Origin: Thermothielavioides terrestris NRRL 8126
Lineage: Eukaryota > Ascomycota > Sordariomycetes > Sordariales > Chaetomiaceae
Reading direction: 5' to 3'
NCBI RefSeq assembly: GCF_000226115.1
Contig: NC_016458.1
Location: forward strand, 6,482,001-6,546,000
Length of the DNA: 64,000 nucleotides
The stretch's first letter is position 1, and each line of letters begins with the position of its first letter. Below, in pieces: positions 34,840 through 45,647 of this stretch. The translations under genes and the position numbers were made by a program. The notes under the pieces were generated by a model, which had not been told where the DNA came from, ran no database searches, and saw only the letters and a list, made by a program, of their open reading frames with translations.

Positions 34840-37273
34840 CTAATTCGCCTCGATGGGACGCCCTTTCTTATCCACCCTCTGGTCTCTGGGATCAAATCCG
34901 CCGTTGCCCCAAGTCGCCCACTCAGGGGTTGGAGGCCCCATGTAGTCCTCGGGACTGAAGTCCCCGTCAGGACCCTTCTCCTCCAGCAGCTGGAAGAACT
35001 TGTCGTAGTCAATCAGCGTGTGCCACTTCCCGTCCACTCGGAACCGCTCGCTGGCGAGCAGGATGCAGCAGCTGTGCGCGTGCTCCGCCGCGATGCCATA
35101 CTGCAGGCCCCGCTTCAGCAGCGCCTTCTCAAGCGCCACGACGAAGTCGCACACCTCCTGGTAGAAGGGCACGTTGGCCATGGTCAGCCCGGCGCTGCTC
35201 GACGACGACGTGCCGCAGTACGTGACGCCCTTCACCTCGACGAAGCACGGCAGGCCCCGCTCGACCAGGTCGGCGTACCCCTCGACCTCGTCCTCGATGT
35301 TGAACCCCTTGACCAGCGTCAGGCGGAAGACGGTGCGCTGGCGGAAGCGGCGCTCGCGGAGGATGTCGAGGCAGCGCTGGAAGCGCTCCCAGAAGTCGCG
35401 GTGCAGCGGGCGGTCGATGCGGCGCAGCGACTCGCGGTTCGACGCGTCGATGCTGACGTACAGCTGCGTGACGTGCTGCAGGGCGGCCAGCTGGTCCGGG
35501 TGCTGCGCGTTGCAGACGAGGAAGGACGAGATGCGCTCGCCGTGCAGCAGGCCCAGGAACTCGTTGATGTGTGGGTAGAAGATGGGCTCGCCGACCAGCG
35601 ACAGCGCGCAGTGCCGGATGCGCATCGCCTCGGCGAAGCGCTCCGCCCGCACGCCCGGCACGCCCCGCATCATCTTGATCTTCTTGTAGTGGTTCTCCTT
35701 GACGCCGTCGAATATGAGCTGCGGAGGGTCGACAACCCACCGCCAGGTCGTGCCGACCGGGTTGGTGCCGTGGCGCCAGCAGAAGACGCATTTGTTCGAG
35801 CAGGAAAGAGACGGCGTTGTTTCCATGCACTGGTGCGAGTTGATGCCGTAAAACGAGAATTTGTAGCAGGACCCCCGGCCGCGGAGGGCTGATTTTGTCC
35901 AGCGACAAATCTTGACCCCTGAGTGGGAGCCAACGATCGAGTAGCCCTGCTTCGTGAGGGCCGTATAAGTGGGTGAGTTCTTCGGTACCATCTCCTTTAT
36001 GGCAACAGTGACACTCTTCTTGGTCGCCGACTTCCCTTCCGTGGTAAAATCAATGGCGAGCGGGCCCGCCGATTTCTCGCGAGAACCGTCTGCCCGGGAC
36101 AGCTCCATGATCCGGCCAATGTCTTCCACATCCTCAATGCCGCCAGAACTTCTTTTCGCGCCTTTGGCATCGACGGTCTCCTCCAGCACTTCACCGTCGT
36201 CTTCCGCTTCCCCTTCATCTTCGCTTTCGATCGGGTCTCCCGAACCAGGTACGCCATCGCCAAGACTTCCCGTCTGCGCCACCTGCTTGAGCACATCCAC
36301 CAGCCCGGTCCTCCACTCTGACAATCTCTGCTTGCCATCCCTCTTCCAGTCGCCCATTCCCAGGGGATACGCGCGCTTCCGCCCACTGAGCTTCGCCATC
36401 CACTTATCAACCTCCTTAGCCTGGAAACAGAACCCTTCGTCTTCGGTCGGCCAGCCCTCTCTGTCGCCAAATCCAAACACAGAGTATCCCAAAATCGGGG
36501 CAAGCGGGGAGGTGTCAATGCGGAAGTCGTGGTGTGTTTCCCGCAGATGCTCAAGGAAGTTGTCGTTTATGCTGTCGATGTTGTAGCTAGGGATGACAAA
36601 GAGGTAAAAATAATCCGTCTGCTCGCTCTCGGGCTTGGGCGGCGCGATGAAGTACTCGTCGTAGTCGACTTCGGCCAGGTCTAGCACCCGCGGGGGTAGA
36701 AATGTGCGACCCGATTCCTCCTCGGCGGTACACCCTAGAGCGGTGGCCAACTCTTGCGCAAGCAACTGTGTATTCTTCTCCGTGCTTCCCGTCAGGGATG
36801 AGAAGAACACCAGCACCTGGATCCTTCGCGCCTCGCGCCCTGACTCCGCGCGGCTGCGCGCCTTCCTACTAGCATTGCCTTTTATCCTTCTCGGTCCGTC
36901 TTTCGCTCTCCACTTTTCGTTCCCAGTACCGGTGCTCTCTGAGCCCTCAGAATCGTCTTTTCTGACCTCTGTCTTCGATTTCTTCTCCGCGCCGGCAACA
37001 AGATTGGGTGGAACTTTCTCATAGATTTTTGGGATCACAAGCAGTTTCTCCCTCTTCTCTGTCGAGTGGAGGTATATGCGCAGCAGGCTGAGCACGAACA
37101 GCGTCGACATGATGATCGGGATCCTGTGTTCGTGCCATAGCTCGAGGACATCTGTCGTGGCCAAGGATGTCAGTCCAAACCAGGTTTGAGAAGAGAATGG
37201 AGCGGCAACCCGACTTACAGCTTGCAACCTCGGACATAATCGAGGGGCTCACGCCCCGGCTATCGGGGAACAT
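34840..37273 (-). CDS. TYW1: tRNA wybutosine-synthesising protein 1 (TYW1)
   Basis: Two exons, 37273-37219 and 37151-34840, give 788 residues. A membrane segment lies near the N-terminus (about 29-45). A flavodoxin-like domain follows (about 130-305, VFFSSLTGSTEKNTQ, GYSVFGFGDREGWP), then an acidic linker and a radical-SAM domain with the cluster motif C469-x3-C473-x2-C476 (CSNKCVFC). The C-terminal region includes EVKGVTYCG and AEHAHSCCIL. The enzyme condenses N1-methylguanosine 37 of tRNA-Phe with two carbons of pyruvate to form the tricyclic base of wybutosine. A second ATG at 37237 could also serve as start. The 67-bp intron joins EVAS to YVLELWHEH. Confidence 0.95.
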
Positions 37274-37739
37274 GACTGGTGCGCTCCTCCTGAGCGGTTG
37301 TGGCACACTACGCGCAGTGAAACGGGAATTTGATGGAGCGTTACGGTTGCCGCCGCCAAAGTTTTGGAGGGGACCACGAACAGTGCCCCGCATTATTGAA
37401 TTCAGCTTACTGTCAACCTCCCTATCGTTATCGGCGGACCCCTGCCTCTCGATTAGCGAGACATCATTACCTACAGCTACAGTGCCTGCAGCATGATACG
37501 CTAGATCGGAGGGGAAAAGGGCCCGGAGAGAAGCCGGCTCACCTTGAGAGGCCTAGAAGGATGTAGTTGGGCTTGCAAAACATAGGATTCTTCCGTCGCG
37601 GTATCACGGACCCATTGACGGTGTAACTATGTGTCAAAGGAAAGGAACCACTCAGGGCCGCCTTCCAGTGCGTTCCAGGGACAAGCACGAGTCCGGATCC
37701 CGAAAGAAGAACCAATGCTGCGCCATGCATCCAGAAGAA
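37274..37739. other. Region upstream of TYW1, no gene seen
   Basis: These 466 bp hold the TYW1 promoter and the 3' flank of the EamA-like gene. Confidence 0.5.
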
Positions 37740-38926
37740 TTACTCTTCGATCTGTTCTTCCCCAGAATCCCCTACATCCTCATCCTTCACTGCCGTGGCG
37801 ACAGCTCCGCCAGCCGACGCTCCACTGCTCGACTCGACGGCGCGCGCTCCACCTTCTGTCCCGGGTGCCAACCCAGCAGTTCCATTCTCGTCCTCATCCT
37901 GCTTCTTTGCCGTTGCTCCCTCATCCTTCCGTCCAACAATCACGTTTCCTGCCACAAGAAGGGCTGCGCCAAGCCACCACAGCGGCGGTAGGGACTCAGA
38001 AAAGATGACCAGGCCGAGGATGGCGGTGATAACAAAGTTGGACGAGGTGTTTATGATAGATACTTGGGTGGTCGAGTTGCCCCGGGCGAGGGCGGTTGTA
38101 AAGAGCGTCCACATCTAGAGGCGTCGTCAGATCGGATGAGAAGATAAGGAAGTAGGGTAGGCTTTTCCAGGGAGAGAAGGGAAGGGACATGTCAATATGT
38201 TCGGCGACGCGACCTCAGCGGGATGCCATTCAAGCAAGGCTGAAAGTAGATCTGCCAAAAGGTAGACCCAGAAAGGCAGGTTTGCCAAGTGAATGCATTG
38301 GATGTCGAAAATGAGATGAGCAATAATAACCTACAACACCGTTGAATGTGAGATTCAACCCGAAGAAGGTCTTGTCCAAATGTCAGTCTCAAAACACGCA
38401 AACCTCCACAAGAGAGAGATTTGGGAACCTACACCTCGCATGATATATTCGATGACATTCTTTACGCTCTCCAGACCCAGCATGCGCGCAATCGCAAGCG
38501 AGAACCTCGTCGTTAGCTCAGTGGTGGTTCTGCAGCAGTGCAATGCAGCGCATTAGCTTCACCCAACTTCCATCCGAACCAGCCCAAACATCGATCCTCA
38601 TTCGCAATGATCATTAGAACTCACAACTTCGCAAAAACCCCGTTGAAGGCCGCACACCCTCCACTGGCGACAGCGAACACAATCCACTGGTTCCTCCTCG
38701 CCCAGCTCAAACTCTCCCGCGACGACGCGTCCACACCACCTGCAGACGACGCCGCACCGTCAAGCAACGGCCGCGATTCATCTGGCGAGTGGCTCATCTC
38801 ATCGAGCGGCTGCTTCTCATGTCCGGATGACCGCGTCGTTCTCTCCCTGAGATTCGAGACTGAGGAAGGAGACGCAGCGGCTGCAGGCGCCTCAGACTGG
38901 CGGTTGCGAGGACGTAGGGTGGGCAT
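37740..38926 (-). CDS. TMEM42/EamA-like multi-spanning membrane protein
   Basis: Four exons, 38926-38625, 38529-38433, 38370-38335 and 38114-37740, give 269 residues. After a Ser/Arg-rich cytoplasmic N-terminus come about four hydrophobic helices: WIVFAVASGGCAAFNGVFAK, FFGLNLTFNGVMWTLFTTAL, VSIINTSSNFVITAILGLVIF and LPPLWWLGAALLVAGNVIVG. The pairing of GVFAKLT..., ALARGNSTTQVSIINTSSN and the final helix pair resembles one EamA repeat, as in TMEM42-type proteins of the drug/metabolite transporter superfamily. The C-terminal tail is acidic. Substrate and membrane are unknown. Exon 3 is only 36 nt. The ATG at 38926 was chosen; an in-frame ATG at 39016 would add 30 residues. Confidence 0.75.
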
Positions 38927-39924
38927 TTGGGGTCGGTGTCGAGGACTGGGGTTGAAGAGGGAGGCCCCTTTTGATACGCACCGGCTGTGCCGTGTTGCAC
39001 AAAGACGGAGCCCCATGGGATGAGACACCCAGTTGTACGTAGAAGGCGTAACGTTACTGTCACACCGTGTAAATTACCTGAAAATGAGCAGCCCGGCGCC
39101 TGTCCCTGACTGTTTCATAATACGTGACTCTCGACTCCTCGAGTGCTTTGTAAACGCAGGCCAGGGACGCTTTCCGCCCAAATGTGCTATCGTCTTTGGT
39201 ATCAGAATTTAGAAAAGTTAAAACTGAGTGTAAGGAGGCAGACGAGGAGTGGCGAAATATATGGCAACGTTCATCGCAACCCCGAAAGATGACCTGGGAG
39301 ACGCGCGTTTCTGGGTTTCCTGGTCCGGAATGAGAAACTGGGCAGCAGAAGCTGCGTATGCCTTACGCATACTGATACCGCACGAGATGAATGTGTGGCC
39401 TCGGGGTTCAATCGTCTCATTTACCTGGCTTCTCGCTGTGGTGGTTTGTAACCCATCCCTCCCTCTCTGCGTCCTCCCAGGCCCTGATCCACCCATGTAA
39501 CTGTGTTGGTTTGATGGAAGTAAGGAACGCAAAACGGGACAAAATGCCGAAGGCGACATAGGCCGCAGCGTCACCACCAAATTGCAGCCAATCTGCAGTC
39601 CCTCATTCCCTATGTGCTCAATCAATATCCTCATAACCTATCCGAGAGAACGCCGTAATGACCACCGCCGCCCATGGGTTCGATAGCCACCTTCCCGGGA
39701 TTAATTACCAGATCCTTAAACGCCGCCCCGATGCCGTGAACCTCTGCAAACGCCCGGTAATGAACCGTTTCTAAAGATGAGGGAAAAGAAACTCAAGACG
39801 AGTCCCATCTCCGGCATCAACATCGAAGCCTCCCAGAATCCCACGGGAGGATACCCATCGCCGCTCCTCGACATGCCTTCCGCGCCTTCGACCAGCGCCA
39901 GCGGAGCCCCAGACGAGTACGCCT
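38927..39924. other. Region between EamA-like gene and TFIIA gamma, no gene seen
   Basis: About 1 kb holding the promoter of the EamA-like gene. A 138-codon minus-strand frame (39634-39218) has no recognisable feature and is not called. Confidence 0.5.
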
Positions 39925-40554
39925 CTACTTCTCCTCGGTGCGCTTCGCGCTGCAGCTGACGATCTTAACCTTGTCGGCCTGCACGGTCTGGCTGCCGTTG
40001 TCGAGCTTGAACGTGACGTTGCGGATCAGGAAGGTCCAGACCTCGTCGCAGAAGCGGTACGTGTCGAGGGAGCCCTGTTCTCGCGGAGACCCTGGATTAG
40101 CCTTTGGCCATCTGGCTGGGCGCATGAGGCGTGTGCCGCAAGCATCCAGCACCGTGAGAAGCGAGTGCTTTCATCAGGCTGTTTCCGAAGCCCTTCCGTC
40201 CCTCATCAAGGCTGCCGCCGCGGCCTGCCTCATGCGCCCGGGGCCGGGAAGCAAAGCAATAATCACCTTGAAGGTCAGCCGCGCCTTGACCTTTTCCTGC
40301 AAGGTTTCGGCGATGATGCGGTCAAACTGGGTGAGGACCTTCATGGCGAGTTGCGGGTCAATGCGCTCGTCGCCGATCAACTCGTCCAGGGCGTCGGTCA
40401 AGGAAACGCCGAGGCTGTGAGGTGTCACGGTGTTAGCGGTGATGCGCGCATCGGGAAGAGCACGCCTTGCGGTTCCCCCGGACATCGCCAAACAGCGGCA
40501 GATTCACCTTCCATGGCGGTACAAGTCGTAGAAGTTCGTGGCTCCGGACGCCAT
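39925..40554 (-). CDS. TOA2: Transcription factor IIA gamma subunit (TOA2)
   Basis: Three exons, 40554-40508, 40414-40267 and 40074-39925, give 114 residues. The helical part reads [20 protein letters not shown], then [16 protein letters not shown]; the beta-barrel part reads [20 protein letters not shown] and [11 protein letters not shown]. These are the N-terminal four-helix and C-terminal barrel halves of the small TFIIA subunit, which stabilises TBP on the TATA box. Length and splice phases fit. It is divergent from VMA16, with 329 bp between start codons. Confidence 0.95.
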
Positions 40555-40883
40555 TCTGCTGTTTCCTTCGCTGTGAACCGGGGGGGCAACAGCGATGTTC
40601 AGGAGTGGGAGGTGGGGCAAATGACTCCCGCTGTGTGGGAATTGGAGATGGAGGAAAGCGGCTTACATCATGCGGCACAGCGGGTTTGGGGAAGGTGAAG
40701 TCACGTGACAGCGCTCTTGCCGGGTCGCCAAGCCCCTGCCTTGGCAGTTGGGGCTGTATTGCGCTTTCGAACTGGAACCTGGAAGCTGGAGCGACAACCG
40801 CCGCGCGCTTTCAACACTCCCACAGTCGCTGACGAAACCCCGGTTCCGCAACCCAGCAACACAAGCTTCGAAATTCGACAACC
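40555..40883. promoter_or_regulatory. Shared divergent promoter, TFIIA gamma and V-ATPase c''
   Basis: The 329 bp between the two start codons must serve both genes. No individual site was assigned. Confidence 0.5.
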
Positions 40884-41811
40884 ATGAGCTTGAAATATGG
40901 GTTCGGCGGGATAGGATCGACCCTGGCGGTCGTAGGAGCCTGTAAGCTACCTTGCTGAAACCGCACTCGCGCGGGGATGTTCCTCCTCCATCCTGCTCTC
41001 TTGCTAACCAGCCATGCTGAGCAGACATGCTCTTCACCGGCAGCGGTGAATCTTTCAACGTACGGAGTCCCGCGAGCGAACCCGCGCGTTCCGACGCCGC
41101 ATTAGCGATGTAGCCTTGCTTACACGACGAACCCCTCTTTAGGTCGGCGCATTCCTCGAATCCGTCTCGCCGTACGCGTGGGCTGGGCTGGGCGTCTCCC
41201 TCTGCATCGGGCTCTCGGTGGTTGGCGCAGCATGGTATGGCCTCTCGATGTCCCTCCCCGACTTTGTCCCCGGGCTCCCTGTAGTAACCTCGGCACTGTC
41301 ACAGGGGCATCTTCATCACAGGCTCGTCCATCCTCGGCGGCGGTGTCCGGGCCCCGCGGATCCGAACCAAGAACCTGATCTCCATCATCTTCTGTGAGGT
41401 CGTGGCCATCTACGGAGTCATCATGGCCATTGTGTTCTCGGCCAAGATGAACGCGGTCCAGGGCGAGGCTGCGTACTCGGGCGACAGCTATTACACCGGC
41501 TACGCGCTCTTCTGGGGCGGCGTCACGGTCGGCATGTGCAACTTGATATGCGGTGTTGCCGTCGGCATCAACGGGAGCGGCGCCGCGCTGGCGGATGCTG
41601 CGGATCCCACTCTGTACGCTCTTCATCTGTTGTTATTAAATGGCGGGCTTCCTCGAGACAGACGCTGACGCGGAAGGACAGATTCGTCAAGATGCTGGTT
41701 ATCGAGATCTTCAGCTCGATATTGGGCCTGTTCGGCCTCATCATGGGCCTGCTCGTGTCCAACAAGGCAACCGACTTTGGCGCCGGCCCAGCTCCCTCTC
41801 TCCGCCCTTAA
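40884..41811 (+). CDS. VMA16: V-type ATPase proteolipid subunit c'' (VMA16)
   Basis: Five exons, 40884-40941, 41025-41059, 41143-41234, 41305-41613 and 41682-41811, give 207 residues. Hydrophobic segments: [77 protein letters not shown] and [20 protein letters not shown]. The essential proton-carrying glutamate is E93 in [29 protein letters not shown] and the spacing identify c'' rather than c or c'. The subunit is part of the V0 ring that acidifies vacuoles and Golgi. Exon 2 is only 35 nt. The gene converges on NIT-9, whose stop is 228 bp away. Confidence 0.94.
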
Positions 41812-42039
41812 GTCTCAACCTCCTCCGCAACTCCGCATCTCGCAGCATCCAACCGTAAGGCTCCCGCGGCAAGCGGGTCTGTGTAGCTTCTTTATTACCG
41901 GCGTTTTGGCAGAGGGCAAGGGGCGGTCAATGGGCATGGTCAGCATCATATCTCATGTGCTAGAAGCTTAACTGTACAGAACAGGTTCGTCAGGTCATAT
42001 ATTTTTGGTTAGTTTATTTGAGGGCATGGCTCTTCGTGA

Positions 42040-44094
42040 TTACAAGTCGCTTCGTATGCTTCCCATCAGCAACGCCTCCACCTTCGCGCCTTTCCGCAGC
42101 GGCTCTGGCCCGCTGGGTATGCAAAGCAATGCGTTTGCCCCCTTCAGGCTGCCCACTCGGGAGCTTCTTTGGCCTCCCGTGCTGGTGGCGGACAGCACGC
42201 CGTCGCGACCAACAAACACGATGGCCCGGTGGTACTCGGTCCGGGACTTGTCCACCGGGAAGTCGTGGGACAGACACACGGGCACGCGCGGCAATCCTGG
42301 CGGGGAGACGCCAGACAGCTGGTGCAGCGACGGGAGCACAAACAGGTGGAACGTCACCAGCGCCGAAGCCGGGTTGCCCGGCAGTGAGAAGATCACCTTG
42401 GTGACCCTCTCGCCGGCGTTATTCTTCACGGGCACTGTCGCGAACGTCGTGGGCTTGCCAGGTTTCATCGCCACGCGGCCGAAATGGATCGTCCCGCCAA
42501 GTGACCGCTCAATCGTCGGCTTCAACAAGTCAAGCTCGCCCATTGACACGCCGCCCGTGGTGACGACGAGGTCCACACGGCGCAGCGCATCGCGCAGGAT
42601 CTCCTCCAGCGACCCGGGCTTGTCGCTCGCGATCCCCAGGTCCACCACCTCGTACCCCCAGCTCCTCGCGGCCGCAATCAGCGTCGGCCGGTTCGTATCC
42701 CGCACCTCCCCCAGCCGCAACCCCCCCTCCCGCTCGTGATCCACAATCTCATCCCCCGTCGACAGCACCCCGACCACCGGCCGGCGGTACATCAGCACCT
42801 CGCGCACCCCGACAGAAGCCAACAGGCCTACCTCCCCGCCCACCGCCGACACCTGCACGCCCTTCTCCAAGATGAGCGCGCCCTTCGCCACGTCGCTCCC
42901 CACTTCGCGCACGTTGTCCCCCTCCGCGACGCCCTGGGCAAGCAGCTCGACCTCTGCCTCCTCCTCCTCCCTCTCGCGCCCGTCCCCCGCCGCGCGCGTC
43001 GAGACCAGCACGGTGTCCTCGACCATGACGACGGCCGTGGCGCCGGGCGGCAGCGGCGCGCCGGTCGTGATGCGCGCGATCTTGCCCTCCGTGAGAGCCT
43101 TTCTGCTCGTATCTTCCTCTGCGGCAGCGGCGTGCGAGACGCCCACGACGGGGTACACCCCGCGCATGTCGCCGCCGGGGGGCACCACGACGGCGTAGCC
43201 GTCGACGATGCTGGCGCGGAAGGCGGGCACGTCCTCGGGCGCGCGGACGTCCTCTGCCAGGACGGCGCCGGTGAGGTCGGGCGAGACTTTGGCGGTGGTT
43301 GGGACGGGCGGAGGGGTGTGTTGCGCTATCAGCGAGAGCGCCTCGGAGACGGGCACCATGGGATAGGGCGACTCGCGGTGGCGGCGGGTGGGGCCGAGGG
43401 AGGGATCGTTGGATTTGGGGTTGCTGGATGGGTTGGAGTGGCGGACAGGGGTGCCGTGGCCGTGGCTGTGACCGTGGCCGTGGGAATGATGATGGTGGTG
43501 GTGATGGTGCTGGTGGTGATGTGTGTGGGGTTGAGTGTCGCCGGCGCTCACGCCGGCTTCTTGCTCCAGCTTCTTCACACCGCCGGCGTGTAGGGCGCGT
43601 GAGTCTGCACCTGCAGCTTGGAGGCAGGCATGGGGCAGCGTCTTGATCACAGCCTGCAGGTTCTCCCTTGCGCCTTTGGGCGATCCTGGCAGCGTGACGA
43701 TGACGGTCTGGTTCCGGACGCCGGCGACGGGACGCGACATCATGGCGAAGGGAGTGACGGACAGTGAGCTGGCTAGCATGGCATGCACCAATCCCGGCGC
43801 CTGCTTGTGCAAGACGGCTGAGACGGCTTCCGGCGTGTGGTCTGCAACGGCGAAGCCCGTGCCACCCGTGGTGATCACGAGGTTGACGGGATCCGCGGCG
43901 TCGGTCCAGAGCATGATTTGCCGCTGAATCTCGGTGGTAACGTCGGCCACAAACTTGACCTCGGCGACATCCCACCGCCCACCACCGTCCTGCTCAAATA
44001 CTTCCCGCAACACAGTTTCGGCAGCGTCGGTCGAGGGGTCTTTCGCGGCGGTCGTGGACACGACCAGAATCGCCGCTTTAAGTGGAGTTGACAT
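42040..44094 (-). CDS. nit-9: Molybdopterin biosynthesis fusion protein (NIT-9/CNX1/gephyrin type)
   Basis: A single exon of 684 residues. The N-terminal MogA-like domain (about 1-165) has the TTGGTGF motif at 75-81 and PGSPKGA at 136-142. The C-terminal MoeA-like domain (about 245-684) has DGYAV, a GDEI segment, VTTGGVSMGE and FSLPGNPASALV. The first activity adenylylates molybdopterin and the second inserts molybdate, giving the cofactor for nitrate reductase, sulfite oxidase and related enzymes. The linker contains 17 His in 25 residues (190-214). The order MogA-MoeA is that of Neurospora NIT-9 and gephyrin, reversed in plant CNX1. The start ATG opens MSTPLKAAILVV; the frame is open upstream but that part looks like leader. 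Confidence 0.95.
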   Translation of the reverse strand: MSTPLKAAILVVSTTAAKDPSTDAAETVLREVFEQDGGGRWDVAEVKFVADVTTEIQRQIMLWTDAADPVNLVITTGGTGFAVADHTPEAVSAVLHKQAPGLVHAMLASSLSVTPFAMMSRPVAGVRNQTVIVTLPGSPKGARENLQAVIKTLPHACLQAAGADSRALHAGGVKKLEQEAGVSAGDTQPHTHHHQHHHHHHHHSHGHGHSHGHGTPVRHSNPSSNPKSNDPSLGPTRRHRESPYPMVPVSEALSLIAQHTPPPVPTTAKVSPDLTGAVLAEDVRAPEDVPAFRASIVDGYAVVVPPGGDMRGVYPVVGVSHAAAAEEDTSRKALTEGKIARITTGAPLPPGATAVVMVEDTVLVSTRAAGDGREREEEEAEVELLAQGVAEGDNVREVGSDVAKGALILEKGVQVSAVGGEVGLLASVGVREVLMYRRPVVGVLSTGDEIVDHEREGGLRLGEVRDTNRPTLIAAARSWGYEVVDLGIASDKPGSLEEILRDALRRVDLVVTTGGVSMGELDLLKPTIERSLGGTIHFGRVAMKPGKPTTFATVPVKNNAGERVTKVIFSLPGNPASALVTFHLFVLPSLHQLSGVSPPGLPRVPVCLSHDFPVDKSRTEYHRAIVFVGRDGVLSATSTGGQRSSRVGSLKGANALLCIPSGPEPLRKGAKVEALLMGSIRSDL

Positions 44095-44977
44095 TATTCT
44101 GATGAGAAGTCTGTGTACAGTTGAATTCAGATTTGGCGGCGGCAACTCTTGCAGACAATCTCTGCTCATCAATGCCGGAACAGGTTCACACTCTTCTATC
44201 TCAAGCTCATGGTTGAAGCTCCCTGGGAAATGTGGGGTGTATCGCGGGGCATCAAGGCCCAAGCCCCACCACGGCGTCCCGGCCTTGGCAGCATCGCGAC
44301 CGCGGCGGAATCCGGACGGGGCGACGGCGGCAACCGGGGAGACTGTAACGTATGTACCAAACACGAGCGTTCGTAGTCCGTCCCTTTCTTCGAGCAACTA
44401 TGAAATACACTACGTGGGCCGAGTCTTAGGCGGTGGTTGTTGAGGTGTGGAAGCTGCTGGAACTGCCTTGCTCTGACATACGATAATTCAAGTGTTCTTC
44501 GAGCTCCCAGGCGTAGTTCTGGCATGGGCATGGCGTTACTGAATGTATGAGTGGGTGTCAAGAGAAGAACAAGACCGAAGAAGCGGAAAAGAAAAAAAAG
44601 CAAAGAGAAGCAAAAACGTACAGCACCGGGGATTCGCTGGTCGTCACCGACCCAACTACTAATCCGGCGGTTGGTAGCTTATCTAGGGGAGAGCGGACGG
44701 GATCCCGAGTTTTCTACCACCTATGGCCGTACGTGCCAGTACAAACTCAAACCATCGTATATAAAGAGTGATCTGGATTCCATTAGTTACAGTCGTGAGA
44801 CTTCAACATTGGCAAGCAGGTGCCGGAAATCGAGAGAAAAGAATCGCCTCCCTACTCCGTACCCCTAACCCTCAGCCATGGTCCCTGTGATCTTTATCGA
44901 TAAATTGAGGAATATCCTAATCAATCGAACACTCTTTCGGGCGCCAGCGAGCCCAGAACACCATCCCAGAATTCACA
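44095..44977. other. Divergent gap between NIT-9 and POP5
   Basis: These 883 bp separate the start codons of NIT-9 and POP5. A TACTCCGTAC motif (44853-44862) recurs in other gaps of this window. No gene recognised. Confidence 0.5.
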
Positions 44978-45625
44978 ATGGTGCGGCTCAAAGACCGTTA
45001 CCTCCTCGTCAACATCATCTACAGTGATGTCCCGCCAGGCCAGGCAAAAGGCCCCGTGCCAGACCTGCTGCTGTACAACCAGCCGACAAGCAGCGAGCTG
45101 CGACCGCAACTGCTGCTCAAGGCCATCCGCAGCGAGGTGGCCGCCCTCTTCGGCGACTGCGGCGCCGGCGCCGTGGACCGGAGTCTGCAAGGTGAGAGAG
45201 AGAACGCAATTGCTCAACACTCTGATTCTTATCTTCATCGCACTTCGATTCTCTAACCGCTAATCACAGTAAAATACCTCTCCCCAGCGACATCCACTTT
45301 CATCTTGCGGGTCTCGCGCGCTCACTACCGCCTCGTCTGGGCCGCCCTCGCCTTCATGAGCCGCGTGCCCATCCGCGACGGCCGGCCGTGCATCTTCCGC
45401 GTGGTGCGCGTCAGCGGCACCATCCGCAAGGTCGAGGAGGAGGCCGTGCGGCGCGCCAAGCTGCTCGTCCTCGCCGCCAAGGAGGAAATGGCCGGCAGGG
45501 CCTCGTCCGACGCGCTGGGCGCTCTGCTGCGGAGCGATAACCAGGCCCGCAGCCTCGCGACTCAGGGCGGTCCGAGCGACTCGGAGGCGGAGGGCGTGGA
45601 TGAGGATATGTCTGACGACGGATGA
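44978..45625 (+). CDS. POP5: RNase P/MRP subunit POP5
   Basis: Two exons, 44978-45191 and 45270-45625, give 189 residues. The protein starts MVRLKDRYLLVNIIY and continues with LLLKAIRSEVAALFGDCGAG, VKYLSPATSTFILRVSRAHY and RLVWAALAFMSRVP, the wording of the Rpp14/Pop5 family. It is a protein subunit of the nuclear ribonucleoproteins that trim the 5' end of tRNAs and process rRNA. The C-terminal 40 residues are acidic and poorly conserved, common in fungal members. The stop lies 22 bp from the stop of the convergent GPN2 gene, so the 3' UTRs must overlap. Confidence 0.92.
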
Positions 45626-45647
45626 AGAGATGGATGCCCGTGTGCTT

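Noticed and set aside
34804..35892. 362-codon plus-strand open frame
   Set aside because: Antisense to the radical-SAM half of TYW1, which is clearly coding; the frame is a codon-bias shadow.
42736..43593. 285-codon plus-strand frame and a 408-codon minus-strand frame over NIT-9
   Set aside because: Both overlap the MogA-MoeA coding sequence in other frames and show no recognisable product.
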